Source: Astragalus membranaceus
Taxonomy: Eukaryota; Streptophyta; Magnoliopsida; Fabales; Fabaceae
Reading direction: 5' to 3'
Length of the DNA: 64,000 bases
Assembly (NCBI GenBank): GCA_039519185.1
Contig: CM076846.1
Location: 139,148,428 to 139,212,427 of the forward strand
Shown piece after piece: positions 22,950 to 33,577 of the stretch. The notes under the pieces were generated by a model, which saw only the letters and a program-made list of their open reading frames with translations, did no database searches and was not told the DNA's origin. The number at the start of each line of letters is the position of its first letter. Position 1 is the first letter of the stretch. A program made the position numbers and the translations under genes.

Positions 22950-24161
22950 ACCTTGATTTTCTCAAAGGCAGCTTGACACTGGTCATTCCACTTCAACTCT
23001 TGATTTTTGCACAGCAGTTTGAAGATCGGCTCACAAGTAACAGTCAACTGGAAGATGAATCGGGAGATGTAATTCAACCTTCCGAGGAAACCACAGACTT
23101 CTTTCTCTGTTTTGGGCACCGGCATCTCGAGGATGGCTTTTACTTTGTCTGGATCCACCTCGATTCCCTTCTGGCTGACAATGAAGCCTAACAACTTCCC
23201 TGATCTCACCCCAAACGTGCACTTGGCCGGGTTTAACTTGAGTTTATATTTCCTCAACCGTTCAAAGAGCTTCTGCAGATTGACAATATGCTTCTCGTCG
23301 GTTTTAGATTTTGCGATCATGTCATCCACATAAACCTCAATCTCCTTATGCATCATGTCGTGAAACAGCGTGACCATGGCCCTTTGGTAGGTTGCACCGG
23401 CGTTCTTTAACCCGAATGGCATGACCTTGTAACAGAACGTTCCCCAAAGCGTTATGAAAGTTGTCTTTTCCATATCTTCGGGGTCCATCTTGATCTGATT
23501 ATATCCCGAATATCCATCCATGAAGGAGAATAACGAGTGTTGAGCTGTACTATCCACTAAGACATCAATGTGGGGCAAAGGAAAATCGTCTTTAGGACTA
23601 GCACGATTCAGATCTCGGTAGTCAACGCACATTCTGACCTTCCCATCCTTCTTCGGAACCGGGACATTAATATTGGCAACCCACTGTGGGTATTTGGCCA
23701 CCGCTAGGAATCTGGCGTCAAACTTCTTTTTTACTTCATCCCTAATCTTTAGGGACATCTCAGGCTTCATCCTTCTAAGTTTCTGCTTCACAGGCGGGCA
23801 TTTAGGTTTGACTGGCAACTTATGCATCACAATGTCAGTATCCAACCCAGGCATATCTTGGTAGGACCATGCAAACACATCCATATAATCGTGCAACAAT
23901 TGAACCAACTTCATGCGATCCTCGTCATTCATGGCGGTACCCACTTTGACCTCTTTCTTGTTCTCAGCTGTACCCAAGTTGATCACTTCAGTAGATTCTC
24001 CGTGTGGCTGAATTACCCTTTCTTCCTGTTTCATTAACCTCATGAGTTCTGGAGGAGCTTCCCAGTCTTCCTCAACACCCCCTTCAGCTTGATTAATAGG
24101 GTGATCAAAGTCAAAATATGGACTGTTGGCACTGTTATTTTGGGAGACAATTGCTGTGGAT
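22925..24161 (-). pseudogene. Tat/Ogre pol, first part: reverse transcriptase (frameshifted at the end)
   Basis: RT copies element RNA to DNA. The open frame runs 24367-22925, but roughly its first 69 codons are probably intron, so the real exon should begin at 24161. Motifs along the frame include VPKKDGKVRMCVDYRDLNR (about 237-255), SGYNQIKM, VMPFGLKNAGATYQ and the catalytic YVDD (346-349). The frame ends early, at QNPQS, where the family normally continues into RNase H. A single missing base near 22935 explains this, because the neighbouring frame resumes at exactly the next residues. Without that base RT and RNase H are uncoupled, so the element cannot make a full polyprotein. Confidence 0.9.
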
Positions 24162-24390
24162 CTGCATTTTGCCGAAGTGAAAAAGCAGAATGAAAGGCGA
24201 GACAAGCAAGCAAACAATAATAAAGCAAGGAAAAGACACATGAAATGAAAAGGATTGATTTTTATTGATTGAAAGTCAAAAACAACGTTTTTATTAATGA
24301 TGATGATTCTGAAAATAAAAACATGCTCTCCCCTAACAACTTGTCCTATGGCCTTGGGCAGAGCCACAAGGTTGCATTACAAATGATTAC
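24162..24390 (-). other. Putative 229-bp intron between protease region and RT
   Basis: On the minus strand a GTAATC donor lies at 24390, one base into the last codon before a TAA stop. A TGCAG acceptor ends at 24162 after a T-rich stretch (GCTTTATTATTGTTTGCTTG). Removing these 229 bases skips the stop and puts the upstream protease/G-patch frame in phase with RT. An intron at this place is a known trait of Ogre elements. The exact sites are inferred from sequence alone. Confidence 0.6.
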
Positions 24391-24896
24391 TTTAAATTAA
24401 AAGTCATAGGAAGATCAGCAGCCTTCCAATTCTTTAATTTTTCACAGGCACCGCAGCGTCGAACCAAACTTGCACCACCCTCTTCAGACTCAGAACCATC
24501 CTTGATGACAGCAACTTGATTGGGATCCAACAAACCAGCACTCACAAAACTTTGACTGATGTCGCAAATTGGAATCCTCTGGGGCCATGGATCCTGGCCT
24601 TTGGACTTGGCCAACCATCTGCCCCTTCATTCATCTGTCATTTTTCTTCTTTCTTCCTCACTTGGGGGGTATCCCAGCCCGCAACGGTCCTTGTTTTCCT
24701 TCAGTTGAATGGGAGCTAGAATTCCCTGACCAAACTTTCCCAAGCCAGAACCAACCTTATATCCTTGGGCTAACATGATCTTAGCAACCATCTCCTCCTC
24801 CTTGGTCCTCTCAAATACTGCATTGGCGATCTCCAAAGACTGAAAGGCTGTTTCCAAAGACTCTTCGGCAGCTTCCACATATTTGAACTCTGATGG
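24391..24896 (-). pseudogene. G-patch-like and linker region of gag-pro-pol, two stops
   Basis: This stretch continues the protease frame after an in-frame TAG (24897-24899). Around 24660-24780 it encodes GYKVGSGLGKFGQG and GLGYPP, a glycine-rich G-patch-like motif known downstream of protease in Tat/Ogre polyproteins, where its role is probably RNA binding. A second in-frame stop, TGA, is at 24627-24629. After it the frame stays open to the putative intron donor (QRIPICDISQSFVSAG, then CGACEKLKNW). Because the frame holds on both sides of each stop, point mutations are the simplest reading. No separate start is expected. Confidence 0.72.
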
Positions 24897-26129
24897 CTAA
24901 TTAACCAGAGTCTCTTCCTCACCAAATACTACCACGACCTGGCCGTCAACCACGAATTTGACCCGCTGGTGTAAAGAAGAAGGGATTGCTCCAGCCATAT
25001 GGATCCATGGTCGGCCCAGCAAACAACTGTATGAGGACGTAATATCTATGATTTGGAAATTGATGTAGAAAACTTCGGGACCAATCTGGATGGGAAATTC
25101 CATTTCCCCCAGAACTTCCTTTTTGGACCCTTCAAAGGCCCCCACCAGTGTCGAACTCGGCTTCATGAAGGAGCAATCAACGTCTAACTTATCCATAGTT
25201 GACTTCGGCATCACGTTCAATGAAGACCCATTGTCAATTAGTACTCTGGCCAGCACATAGTCTCCACACTTTACCGAGATGTGCAGAGCTTGATTGTGTT
25301 CTTTTCCGCTTGAAGGCAACTCATCATCGGCAAATGTTAGGTGATTTGCAGCCACTATATTCCCCACAATCCCATCAAACTGATTCACTATGATATCCTC
25401 TGCAACATGAGCCTCGCTGAGCACTTTCATCAAAGCTGTTCTGTGTGCTTCCGAGCTAAGCAACAATGATAGCATGGATATCTTGGATGGAGTTTGCTTT
25501 AACTGATCAACCACTCGATAATCACTCTGCCGGACGATCTTCAAGAATTCATCTGCTTCTTTTTCCGTCACTTTCTCTTGAGCAGCCTCTGGCTCTTTTC
25601 CTTTTTCCTTACGGCCCCTCTGTTCGGCCTCCTTGGAAGTTTCATCTCGGAGAGTCTCAGGAGCATATACTCTTCCGCTTCTTGTGATCCCACTTGATCC
25701 CCCTATGTTGGTTACGATAGGAGCACTTGGGGAGCATTCGACTGTAGATAGTGCAGTGTACTTCCACGGAACTGCCTTGTCCGACTTATAGGGAAAAGGA
25801 GCCGGAACTTCAATCACTATTGGTTGGGCGTTTGCCCGCACCAATCTAGGATTGTAATTGTAAGGAATTTCGACAGGTCTTCTAGATCCTCTACTTTTAT
25901 CAGAATGTAGAGTCAACACTTCTTCTTCAACATCATGGGTTCCTATCTGGACCACACACCGATCCATCAAGTCCTGCAGGATCATCTCAAAGCTTTCACA
26001 ATTCCCCACGCACATGGAATCAGCACACCCCTCCTCATGGCAACACCCCTTCTTAACCACCCCAACATGGCATAACTCAGAGTAGATAACACCCAACGGG
26101 GTCTTGATCTTCTGCACATCCCTTACCAA
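24897..26129 (-). pseudogene. Tat/Ogre protease region
   Basis: The frame continues directly from gag after an in-frame TAA; the first codon is TTG, so it is not an independent gene. Its N-terminal half is a linker with a cysteine-rich segment (KKGCCHEEGCADSMCVGNC) and an acidic, charged stretch (EQRGRKEKGKEPEAAQ). The C-terminal half is the aspartic protease: VLIDNGSSLNVMP holds the active-site D-N-G, the usual variant in this lineage instead of DTG, and YSCLLGRPWIH is the conserved flap-side motif. Protease cuts the Gag-Pol precursor. It ends at a TAG (24897-24899) with the G-patch region following in frame. Confidence 0.85.
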
Positions 26130-27875
26130 TTACCCAACAGAACTTTCTATAGCATTGGTTGCTGGCCTCTGATGACCTGGCAATGGATTAGTTGTTGTAT
26201 TCGGGCTGCTCTGCTTGAACGAGATCCACCCAGCATCTACTAGGTCTTGCACCACATGCTTGAAGGCTTTACATTCCTCCACAGTATGACCGACCGCGTT
26301 TTCGTGGAAACTGCAGGTAGCATTAGCGTTGTAACTTCTGGGAAATGGCGGCTGCAGGGCCTTCATTGGCCGAGTGTTGATCAAGTTCCTGGAAGTCAAG
26401 TGATCAAACAATTCAGTGTATGTCATTGGTATTGGATCAAAACTGGTCCGTTTCTTGTACTGATAACCTTGAGCCCTGTGACTGTCACTGCCTTGCTGGG
26501 ACGGTACAGGAGCAGAAAATGGAACAGTTTGTGGTGGAGGGGTACCAAAGGATGAACTTCCTCCCGAAATTACATTTGTTTCCCCTTCCTTCTTCCTCGG
26601 GAAATGGGAGTGAGGCTTCTTCTGATTGCTTGAACCACCAGAGCTTCCTGCATTACTGAGGTGATTCGAAATCTTCCCACTTCGGAGACCATGCTCAAGT
26701 CTTTCCCCAAAGACTATCATATCGGAGAAGCTAGTTGAAACACTTGTAATCAGCCGGTCATAGTAAATTGCTGGCAGAGTTTCCAAGAACGTGTACACCA
26801 TTTCTTTTTCATTCAAAGGAAGTTGGACCTGAGCGGCTAGGCTTCGCCATTTCTGGGCATATTCCTTGAAGGTCTCCCTTTCGCCCTTACTCATGTGTTG
26901 CAATTGCGACCTGTCCGGAGCCATGTCCATGTTATACTTATATTGTCTCATGAATGCTTCACACAAATCTTTCCAACAACAAATTTCAGAGGATTGCAGT
27001 TTCATGTACCAATCTAAAGGAGCTCCAGCCAAACTGTTTTGAAAGCAGTAAATCAGCAGTTTGTCATCATTGGCGTAAGGACCCATTTTTCGGACAAACA
27101 TCGTAACATGGCTCTCCGGACAGCCTGTTCCTCTGTATTTGTCCACTTCGGGAGCTTTGAACTTTGGTGGCAAAACCAAATCTGGGACTAAGCACAGCTC
27201 ACGAGCTTCCTTGGCTCTGACACCAACACCCTCCATTGCCTTTACTCTTTCTTCAAGTGCACGAATCGGGTCATTTGGCTGTGATCCCTCAAACATATGT
27301 CCTTGGGGGTGACTCCCCATACTGTAATAATACCCTCCAGGCTGAGGAATATTGTGAGGGTGCGCTGCAAGCCCCGGAGTAGGACTGAGCACAACATGAG
27401 GACTAGGAACTTGGATCTGCGGTCCTCCGGCAGCTCCCCCGGACATGGCGGCAGTGACCTGATTAGGCGCAACCATACTGACGGGGATAGGTCCTACAGT
27501 TTGCGGCATGTACCCAGCAGGCATACCCCAAGGATGTCCTCGTGAAGTGTATTGATTCGGCCCATTCATTCCTGAAGCAAAGACGGGAGGACTGACCCCG
27601 GATCCCGGAGGAACTGTGGCTGATATTGGAGGAGGAACAAAAGAAGTGACACCATCTGGACCCACGACGGCGGCACCTTCAGCAGCTGTCCCACTCTTTA
27701 AACTTTGCAGCATGACCATCATCTCATGCATCTGGGCCTCCATTGCCCCAACCTTATCCTTAAGCAGTTGGTTCTCCTGAGCCAGCTGCTCAGGATTCAG
27801 AATTTGTACGCCCAAATCTTCATGCTCTGGATTACTTTCAGTTTCAATCTCTGGATGCCCTTGAGGATTAGCCAT
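26130..27875 (-). CDS. Tat/Ogre gag, 581 residues
   Basis: Gag forms the virus-like particle and binds element RNA. The start at 27875 is followed by MANPQGHPEIETES, then a coiled-coil-like segment (LAQENQLLKDKVGAMEAQMHE). A long proline/glycine-rich region holds YYYSMGSHPQGHMFEGSQP, the part copied into the array. The retrotransposon Gag core spans about residues 230-400 (KFKAPEVDKYRG, DWYMKLQ, FKEYAQKWRSLAAQV). Near residue 520 there is a short zinc-finger-like CSFHENAVGHTVEEC followed by FKHVVQDLVDAGWISF, typical of Tat/Ogre Gags in place of CCHC knuckles. The frame ends in TAA (26130-26132) and protease follows in the same frame. That stop may be natural or a mutation. Confidence 0.9.
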   Translation of the reverse strand: MANPQGHPEIETESNPEHEDLGVQILNPEQLAQENQLLKDKVGAMEAQMHEMMVMLQSLKSGTAAEGAAVVGPDGVTSFVPPPISATVPPGSGVSPPVFASGMNGPNQYTSRGHPWGMPAGYMPQTVGPIPVSMVAPNQVTAAMSGGAAGGPQIQVPSPHVVLSPTPGLAAHPHNIPQPGGYYYSMGSHPQGHMFEGSQPNDPIRALEERVKAMEGVGVRAKEARELCLVPDLVLPPKFKAPEVDKYRGTGCPESHVTMFVRKMGPYANDDKLLIYCFQNSLAGAPLDWYMKLQSSEICCWKDLCEAFMRQYKYNMDMAPDRSQLQHMSKGERETFKEYAQKWRSLAAQVQLPLNEKEMVYTFLETLPAIYYDRLITSVSTSFSDMIVFGERLEHGLRSGKISNHLSNAGSSGGSSNQKKPHSHFPRKKEGETNVISGGSSSFGTPPPQTVPFSAPVPSQQGSDSHRAQGYQYKKRTSFDPIPMTYTELFDHLTSRNLINTRPMKALQPPFPRSYNANATCSFHENAVGHTVEECKAFKHVVQDLVDAGWISFKQSSPNTTTNPLPGHQRPATNAIESSVG

Positions 27876-28168
27876 CAGCTTTGTTGTAATCGGGTGAAGT
27901 ATCGGTGGCGGCGAACCAGCTTGCCTCTCGCTTCTGTTGGCAGAACATTTTTATTAAGTGAAGGAACAAATTAATGAATGCGATGCGTGCAATGCAGATG
28001 AGTGTTAGTTTTAGTTTGTCTTATGCCGTGAACCCCAACGTGTCAAATTTTGCCATAGATTTAACATTGAATTTTGATTTGTTTAGAACATAGCAAGAGT
28101 GGAATCAACAAATGAAACAACCACGCCCCATACATTCAAATTCAAATGAGGACTTCAAGTCTTACATT
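27876..28168 (-). other. Spacer between ORF1 and gag
   Basis: About 290 bp with no conserved frame. Reading on the minus strand it separates the ORF1 stop from the gag ATG and probably acts as a leader for gag. No structure stands out. Confidence 0.5.
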
Positions 28169-29392
28169 TCAAAAAGTAGAATACTCAAATGGAACTAAAG
28201 GTCTTTCTAGGAAGAGAAAGTACAATAAAACGGAAATTACAAACAAAAGCTCAACTACATAGAGCCTTGAAAACTTCAGTTCTCTTCCTCTTGCTGCCCG
28301 TGGGGACTCTCCCAGTTTTCTCCCTGACTTCTTCAAAACTTTTCTCATCAAACTGGCATCTTGTTGCCCTCCCTCATGGATGTAAAACGAGGATACCATC
28401 TCTTCAGTAGGCGCACTTCTCATAGGGTATCCTAATTGTCTCAGAGTCAAAGAGGGATTGTAGTAGATGCACCCCTTAGTGCCCATCAGTGGGACATTTT
28501 GAAAACCACCACAGCGGAAAACTATCTCAGGCCTATCTTCCCAGCAAGATGAGAGATACCAACGAATCGAGTGCTCATCTAGACTTCCTAGGAACTGAAT
28601 CCACTCCTGAACATTCATGATTCGCACTTCACAGGTGATAGCATAATCAATCAACTTCTCTACTCTTACTGGATTAGTGTAGACATGAATCAGAAGCCAG
28701 GCATACAATAAGTGAGAGGAGCAAGAGATTTTATTTCTTTTCAGTTCACAGTGATGAGTGAAAGCTGAATAAGCGTCAGCAAGAATTGCAGGGATTGGAT
28801 TGATCGGATTCTTCTCATTCCGGGAAGCTAAGAAGATACCGATGACAGTCATATCTATGAATCTCTCAATCTGTGGAAAGAGGACAACTCCGAAGATTGT
28901 CAGTGCCAAGATTTGCTTGAAGACCACCCAGTTTTTATTTTTGGCATGCACATCCATCAGACTCTCGAGATAACTCTATGGGAAACCCATCACCTGGTTC
29001 TTCTTCTGCTTCTGGAGTCTCAGGTCTTCTACCCTCATTTGCAACAATGCAGCAAATTTCTCGTCCGTGTAGTACTGCTCTTGATACCGGTAAGGAACGG
29101 CTTCTGCCCGAGGGAAACCCAAAATCTGATGGTATTCTTCCAACGTGGGAGCCAATTGGAAATTTCTGAAGAGAAAGCATCTGATCCCGGAGTTATAAAA
29201 TCTGCTCAGAGCCACGATTGCTTCAGTCTGCACCTCTAGCGTCAACAGCTTCCGGAGGTTCCCGTAAGAACTGTCAAATGATCCTCTTTCGATAGGTCCC
29301 AACAGGTCAGCACATTTTTTCAGACTGGCAACATCAACCTTACTTACAACCGGATATCTCGGGGGGTGCACTGTCTCACTTCTTGATTCCAT
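28169..29392 (-). pseudogene. Ogre-type ORF1 with one in-frame stop
   Basis: A 408-codon frame upstream of gag, beginning at MESRSETVHPPRYP (ATG at 29392) and interrupted once by TAG at 28976-28978. The reading frame is the same on both sides of the stop. It resembles the extra ORF1 of Ogre elements and related plant proteins of unknown function: FFLFRNFQLAPTLEEY-like text around 29100-29190 (here CFLFRNFQLAPTLEEYHQIL), then ILALTIFGVVLFPQIERFID, NPIPAILADAYSAFTHH and SSHLLYAWLLIHVY. The last quarter is basic and ends in a hydrophobic stretch (VVELLFVISVLLYFLF). Longer upstream ATG choices exist (to 29539) but add only low-complexity residues. Function unknown. Confidence 0.78.
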
Positions 29393-30529
29393 ACTGTACC
29401 TATGGCAAGATTCTTTGTCACTTTGGGATTCTCGGCAAACAAACTTTGATGAAATGCAAGGATGCATGCATGAGCTGTAAAAGCTTATGTTGGATGCAAT
29501 GCGAGGATGCATGCAAAATGATGATGATGTTTTATGCATATGCAGATTAGGGCAAAACCTTTATTGGCATTAGTTCAAGTTTTTTCTTTTTTTTTTGAAA
29601 AATGCGGGCCGTACGTGGTTTCATATGGACCAAGCAAGAGAAAGGCTACAACGGCAGCTCGTTCTCTCTTTTTTTGAAAAGAGTGGGCCATATGTCACTT
29701 CGTACGGACCGGCAGAAGAAAGGCTACAACGGCAGCTCTTTCTCTACTTTTTATTTGAAAAACCTCCTACTCTTTTTTGAAAACATGTCTATATTACCAT
29801 GCAACACACAATTTGGTATGCCCCTTGTGTCCTACGAAGGTGGGGACCTAAGTTCTAGGACAACTCAAATGTTCCTCCCATGCGGGTTCTAGTCACTTCC
29901 TCACCAGGCAACCAGAGCTAATTCTTTTTCACAATATCACCCACAACGATGGAACGCCATCTGGTGTGAGGCATCATGAAAGAGCATACTCTGGCTGAAA
30001 CTTTCGTGAGAGTCGGAAGGACAACAGTCCATTTGCCAGTCACTACTCGTTTCCACTCTCCTAAGTTTTGTCAGACCTTGGGTTTTAGGCCCCTCTCAAA
30101 GCATAGTAAGCATAAGGTGTGAGTGTGTGCAGCAAGGGCATACCGCCTAAAACTACCCACATATACCCCACCTGCAAAGGAAAACCCAGAACAGTCCAAA
30201 CAATAGCAGGCAATAACATGTCGTCTACCCTAGGGTTCAATATCACAATACCAATAATCCAACCTAGGTTTCAGCAACAGTCATATGCATTGCTTACCTC
30301 AAGAAAGGGAGCGGAGAAGAAGGGATCATAATAGAATGGGAGGAAATGCATGTTCTTACCTTAAGAAAGGGAGCAGAGAATAGGGGACATGGGAATTGAG
30401 GAATGCATGAACACGACATTGTGAACAAATAGAAAAGGAGTAAAACAAAGCTTTCAACTCAATTAATTTTAAACCACACATCAAGTTAACTAGGCTTGAC
30501 CCTCTTCTTTTTTTTTTTAAAAAGAATCT
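29393..30529 (-). other. Leader between primer site and ORF1, with an ~81-bp duplication
   Basis: About 1.1 kb of probable 5' leader. At about 29605-29750 there are two copies of a block with GAAAGGCTACAACGGCAGCTC and a nearby TACG-rich word. The rest, including the frames of 70-96 codons, shows no protein motif. A T-rich run lies at 30508-30518 close to the primer site. Confidence 0.6.
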
Positions 30530-30546
30530 CCCCAGTGGAGTCGCCA
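30530..30546 (-). other. Primer-binding site of the Tat/Ogre-like element
   Basis: The minus strand reads TGGCGACTCCACTGGGG, two bases after the 5' LTR end at 30549. It primes minus-strand DNA synthesis from a host tRNA 3' end (tRNA-Arg is reported for Ogre; not verified here). It is identical to the copies in the array. Confidence 0.88.
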
Positions 30547-32284
30547 GCTGTTGCGCCCGAAAAATCCGGTTTGGGACTTTTCGTTTGACAACGTGGAAAA
30601 AGTTTGGAGCCGCCACCAATATTTTAATTTTAAGACCAAAACATTGAAAAAAGGTCTTTTAAACAAGGCGGATGGTCTTTTGAAAACTAGAGATGTAGGT
30701 TCGGGGGTCGGTTAGGTACGGGGAAGGTATTAGCACCCCGCACCTCCTTTCTACCGAAAGGGAACCATCAACTTGATGTGTGGTTTGGACAAAAGTTCGA
30801 GTTGAAAGCAATTTATTCTACTTCTTTTCTTTTCTTTTCTTTAAGGTTTGTTTTATTGAAAACAGGAGGGAAGAAGAATATTTTTGGTTATCTTTACAAA
30901 TCAGGACAAAACAAAGATTTTTTAAGAGTGTGCTTGACGGGACAGGACCCCGCTCCTACGTACCCTCACTGGAAGAGGGATCAAAGCTACGTAGTTCTCG
31001 GGTTTATTTTTGGTTATCTTTGAAAATCAGGACAAAACAAAATTTTTTTAAGAGTGTGCTTGACGGGACAGGACCTCGTTCCTACGTACCCTCACTAGAA
31101 GAGGGATCAAAGCTACGTAGTTCTCAGCTTTTGGTTTTGAAAAAGGTTTGAGTTTTCGCGAAGACCGAACAACAACGGTTAGAATGGTCTCGCTACTAAC
31201 TCCTTTTGAAAACAACATCATCCTTAACAACCTAATCGGCAACGGCGCGATTGGTGTTTAATGACAATTGGTTTATTTTTGAGAAATGAATAAGTTTTCG
31301 AAAATGGGATAGAGCTTTTGCGAAGACCGAACAACAACGGTTAGAATGGTCTCGCTACTAACTCCTTTTGAAAACAATATCATCATTAACGACCTAATCG
31401 GCAACGGCGCGATTGGTGTTTAATGACGATTGATTTATTTTTGTTTTGAAAGTAAAAGTTTCTTTTTGTTTTGAAATGATTTTAGGAAATGGGTTTTAGA
31501 AAAGGAGTAGAACATTTCAAGTCAATTCTAAATCCATAACCAAATGCAAATGAATGAATAATACTCAAGTAAACATGAACATATCATTCATTAACCAAGA
31601 TTAAACATGCCCATACAATCAAAGGATTCAATTATTAAAGATGCAAAACAAAGTTCTCAAAGTAATTGTGTGTGCAAGAAGGATTGTATTTACCCTAATG
31701 GCTCTATGCTACATCATGCATGTAGACTTACGTCTCCATTAGGAGGTCATACAAGTGGAGAGGAGGGCACACAATCAAGTCAAGACATTTACATGGCATC
31801 AAGAACAAGTGAATACAGTTGATTGTAAACATAGAGTATTCTAAGTTAAACGATTGAATATGTAAGTGCATGAGTGTACAAGGAATGGATGCATAGCACT
31901 TTATTTATGAATGGATGGCATACAAGGATGCATAAGAGGATGCAAGATATATAAGCATATGAAGATGCATGAGAGTGTCACATAAACTAAGCATGAATGA
32001 AGATGCATGAATGTGAAAATGTTTTGGGTATTTTTGCAAGTTAATAAGTTGTAAAACTTTAAGTAAGAAGTAAAGTAAAAATGCATGAGGTAAATGGTGA
32101 TTATTTAATGAAATGGTAAAGTAAAAATGCATGAGGTAAATGGGAAGTGGTAAAATCTTTTTATGTTTTAGTAAAAAATTAATGAAGTGGTAAAAACCAA
32201 AGTAGTAAAATATTTTTATGTTTTTTGGTAAAAAGTTAATGAATGGTAAAGTAAAATGGTAAAAAGTAAATAAACACTAAAACC

Positions 32285-32760
32285 AAGTTCAATCACATAG
32301 AGCAATCCTCCCACTTTGAGCAAAGTGCACTAGGCACTAGTGAGAATCAACTTGCCTATCATCAACAATGAACAATAAGCAAATTAAAATGCAAAGATTA
32401 ACTAAACACACAAATAAGTTGAATCACCTAGAGCAATCCTCCCACTTTGAGCAAAGTGCACTAGGCACTAGTGAGAATCAACTTGCCTATCATCAACAAT
32501 ATACAATAAGCAAACTAAAATGCAAAGATTAACTAAACACACAAATAAGTTGAATCACCTAGAGCAATCCTCCCACTTTGAGCAAAGTGCACTAGGCACT
32601 AGTGAGAATCAACTTGCGTATCATCAACAATTTACAACAAGCAAAATAAGACACGAGAATGAATGGACACATAAACTAAATTGAGTCATTTCTAGCAATC
32701 TTCACCACTTAGGTCAAGGTGCACTAGGCACTAGTGGAAATCATATTGCTAAATCATCAA
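32285..32760 (-). repeat. 131-bp LTR subrepeats (three copies plus one diverged)
   Basis: Copies start at 32285, 32416 and 32547, with a constant 131-bp period. Each contains GAGCAATCCTCCCACTTTG and GTGCACTAGGCACTAGTG. One copy more than in the 3' LTR. Confidence 0.87.
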
Positions 32761-33568
32761 ACAACTAAAGTAACATTTAACACTAAAATGAAATACTAAT
32801 AACAAGATCAAACATCACCAAACAAAGAACAATAACAAAATGAACTTGGAAATATTTTTAGATCTATAAGCATGTGAACCAAAAGGAAACATAGATCCAC
32901 ATTTTATTTAATAAAGAAAACACCAAAATTAACACAAAGCAACATAGATCTATTTTTTTGCAAGGATTTATATGATTAAGCAAGGAAGTGCAAAAAAATC
33001 ATATCAACCCTAATTTTTCATGATATGCGAAATGCTAAACAACAAATTTATTTATGAAATCTAGTGCAAAATTATGTAAAGATGCAAGGGAAATTATTCA
33101 AGTAGAAGAACAACTCCTTCAAGGCCAAGGACCCATCTCAAACACCCAAAGCTCCCTAAGTCTTTGTCAAAATGTTTGAAATGGATCCTCAAAGCAAACA
33201 ACGATCAAGAAGGAGTTTGGAGTAGAGGAGAAATTATGCAAGAAAATTAAATATGAGGTGCAAAGCTTCAAGGATTACCTCAAAACTACAATGAAATGAA
33301 GAAGGAGATGATAAGCTCAAAAATCACTAGCTCTTAGCAATTTGATGATGCAACCTTGAAGAGAATGGAAGGAAAGATGGTGATCTAACAAGAAAATAGA
33401 AGATTTGATGGTGAAAAGTTGAAGAAAGTATATGGAAGAGGGGGGAGAGGCTACGGATTTGGTGAGGGAAGGAGAGGGGGAGGAGGTGCTTTTGGTGTGC
33501 TAGGGTTTTTGTGTAGGAGAGAATGAGCAAAAAGAGAAGAGGATCCTTAGGTGTGGGAATGAGGGAGG

Positions 33569-33577
33569 TATTTATAG
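33569..33577 (-). promoter_or_regulatory. TATA box of the 5' LTR
   Basis: The minus strand reads CCTATAAATACC, with a CT-rich leader after it. It is the likely core promoter of the full element. About 310 bp further on lies a donor-like GAGGTAATCC (near 33280), which could start a leader intron. Confidence 0.65.

Noticed and set aside
22973..27974. Plus-strand ORFs opposite the Tat/Ogre coding region
   Set aside because: Shadows of the well-supported minus-strand gag-pol; none shows a protein motif.
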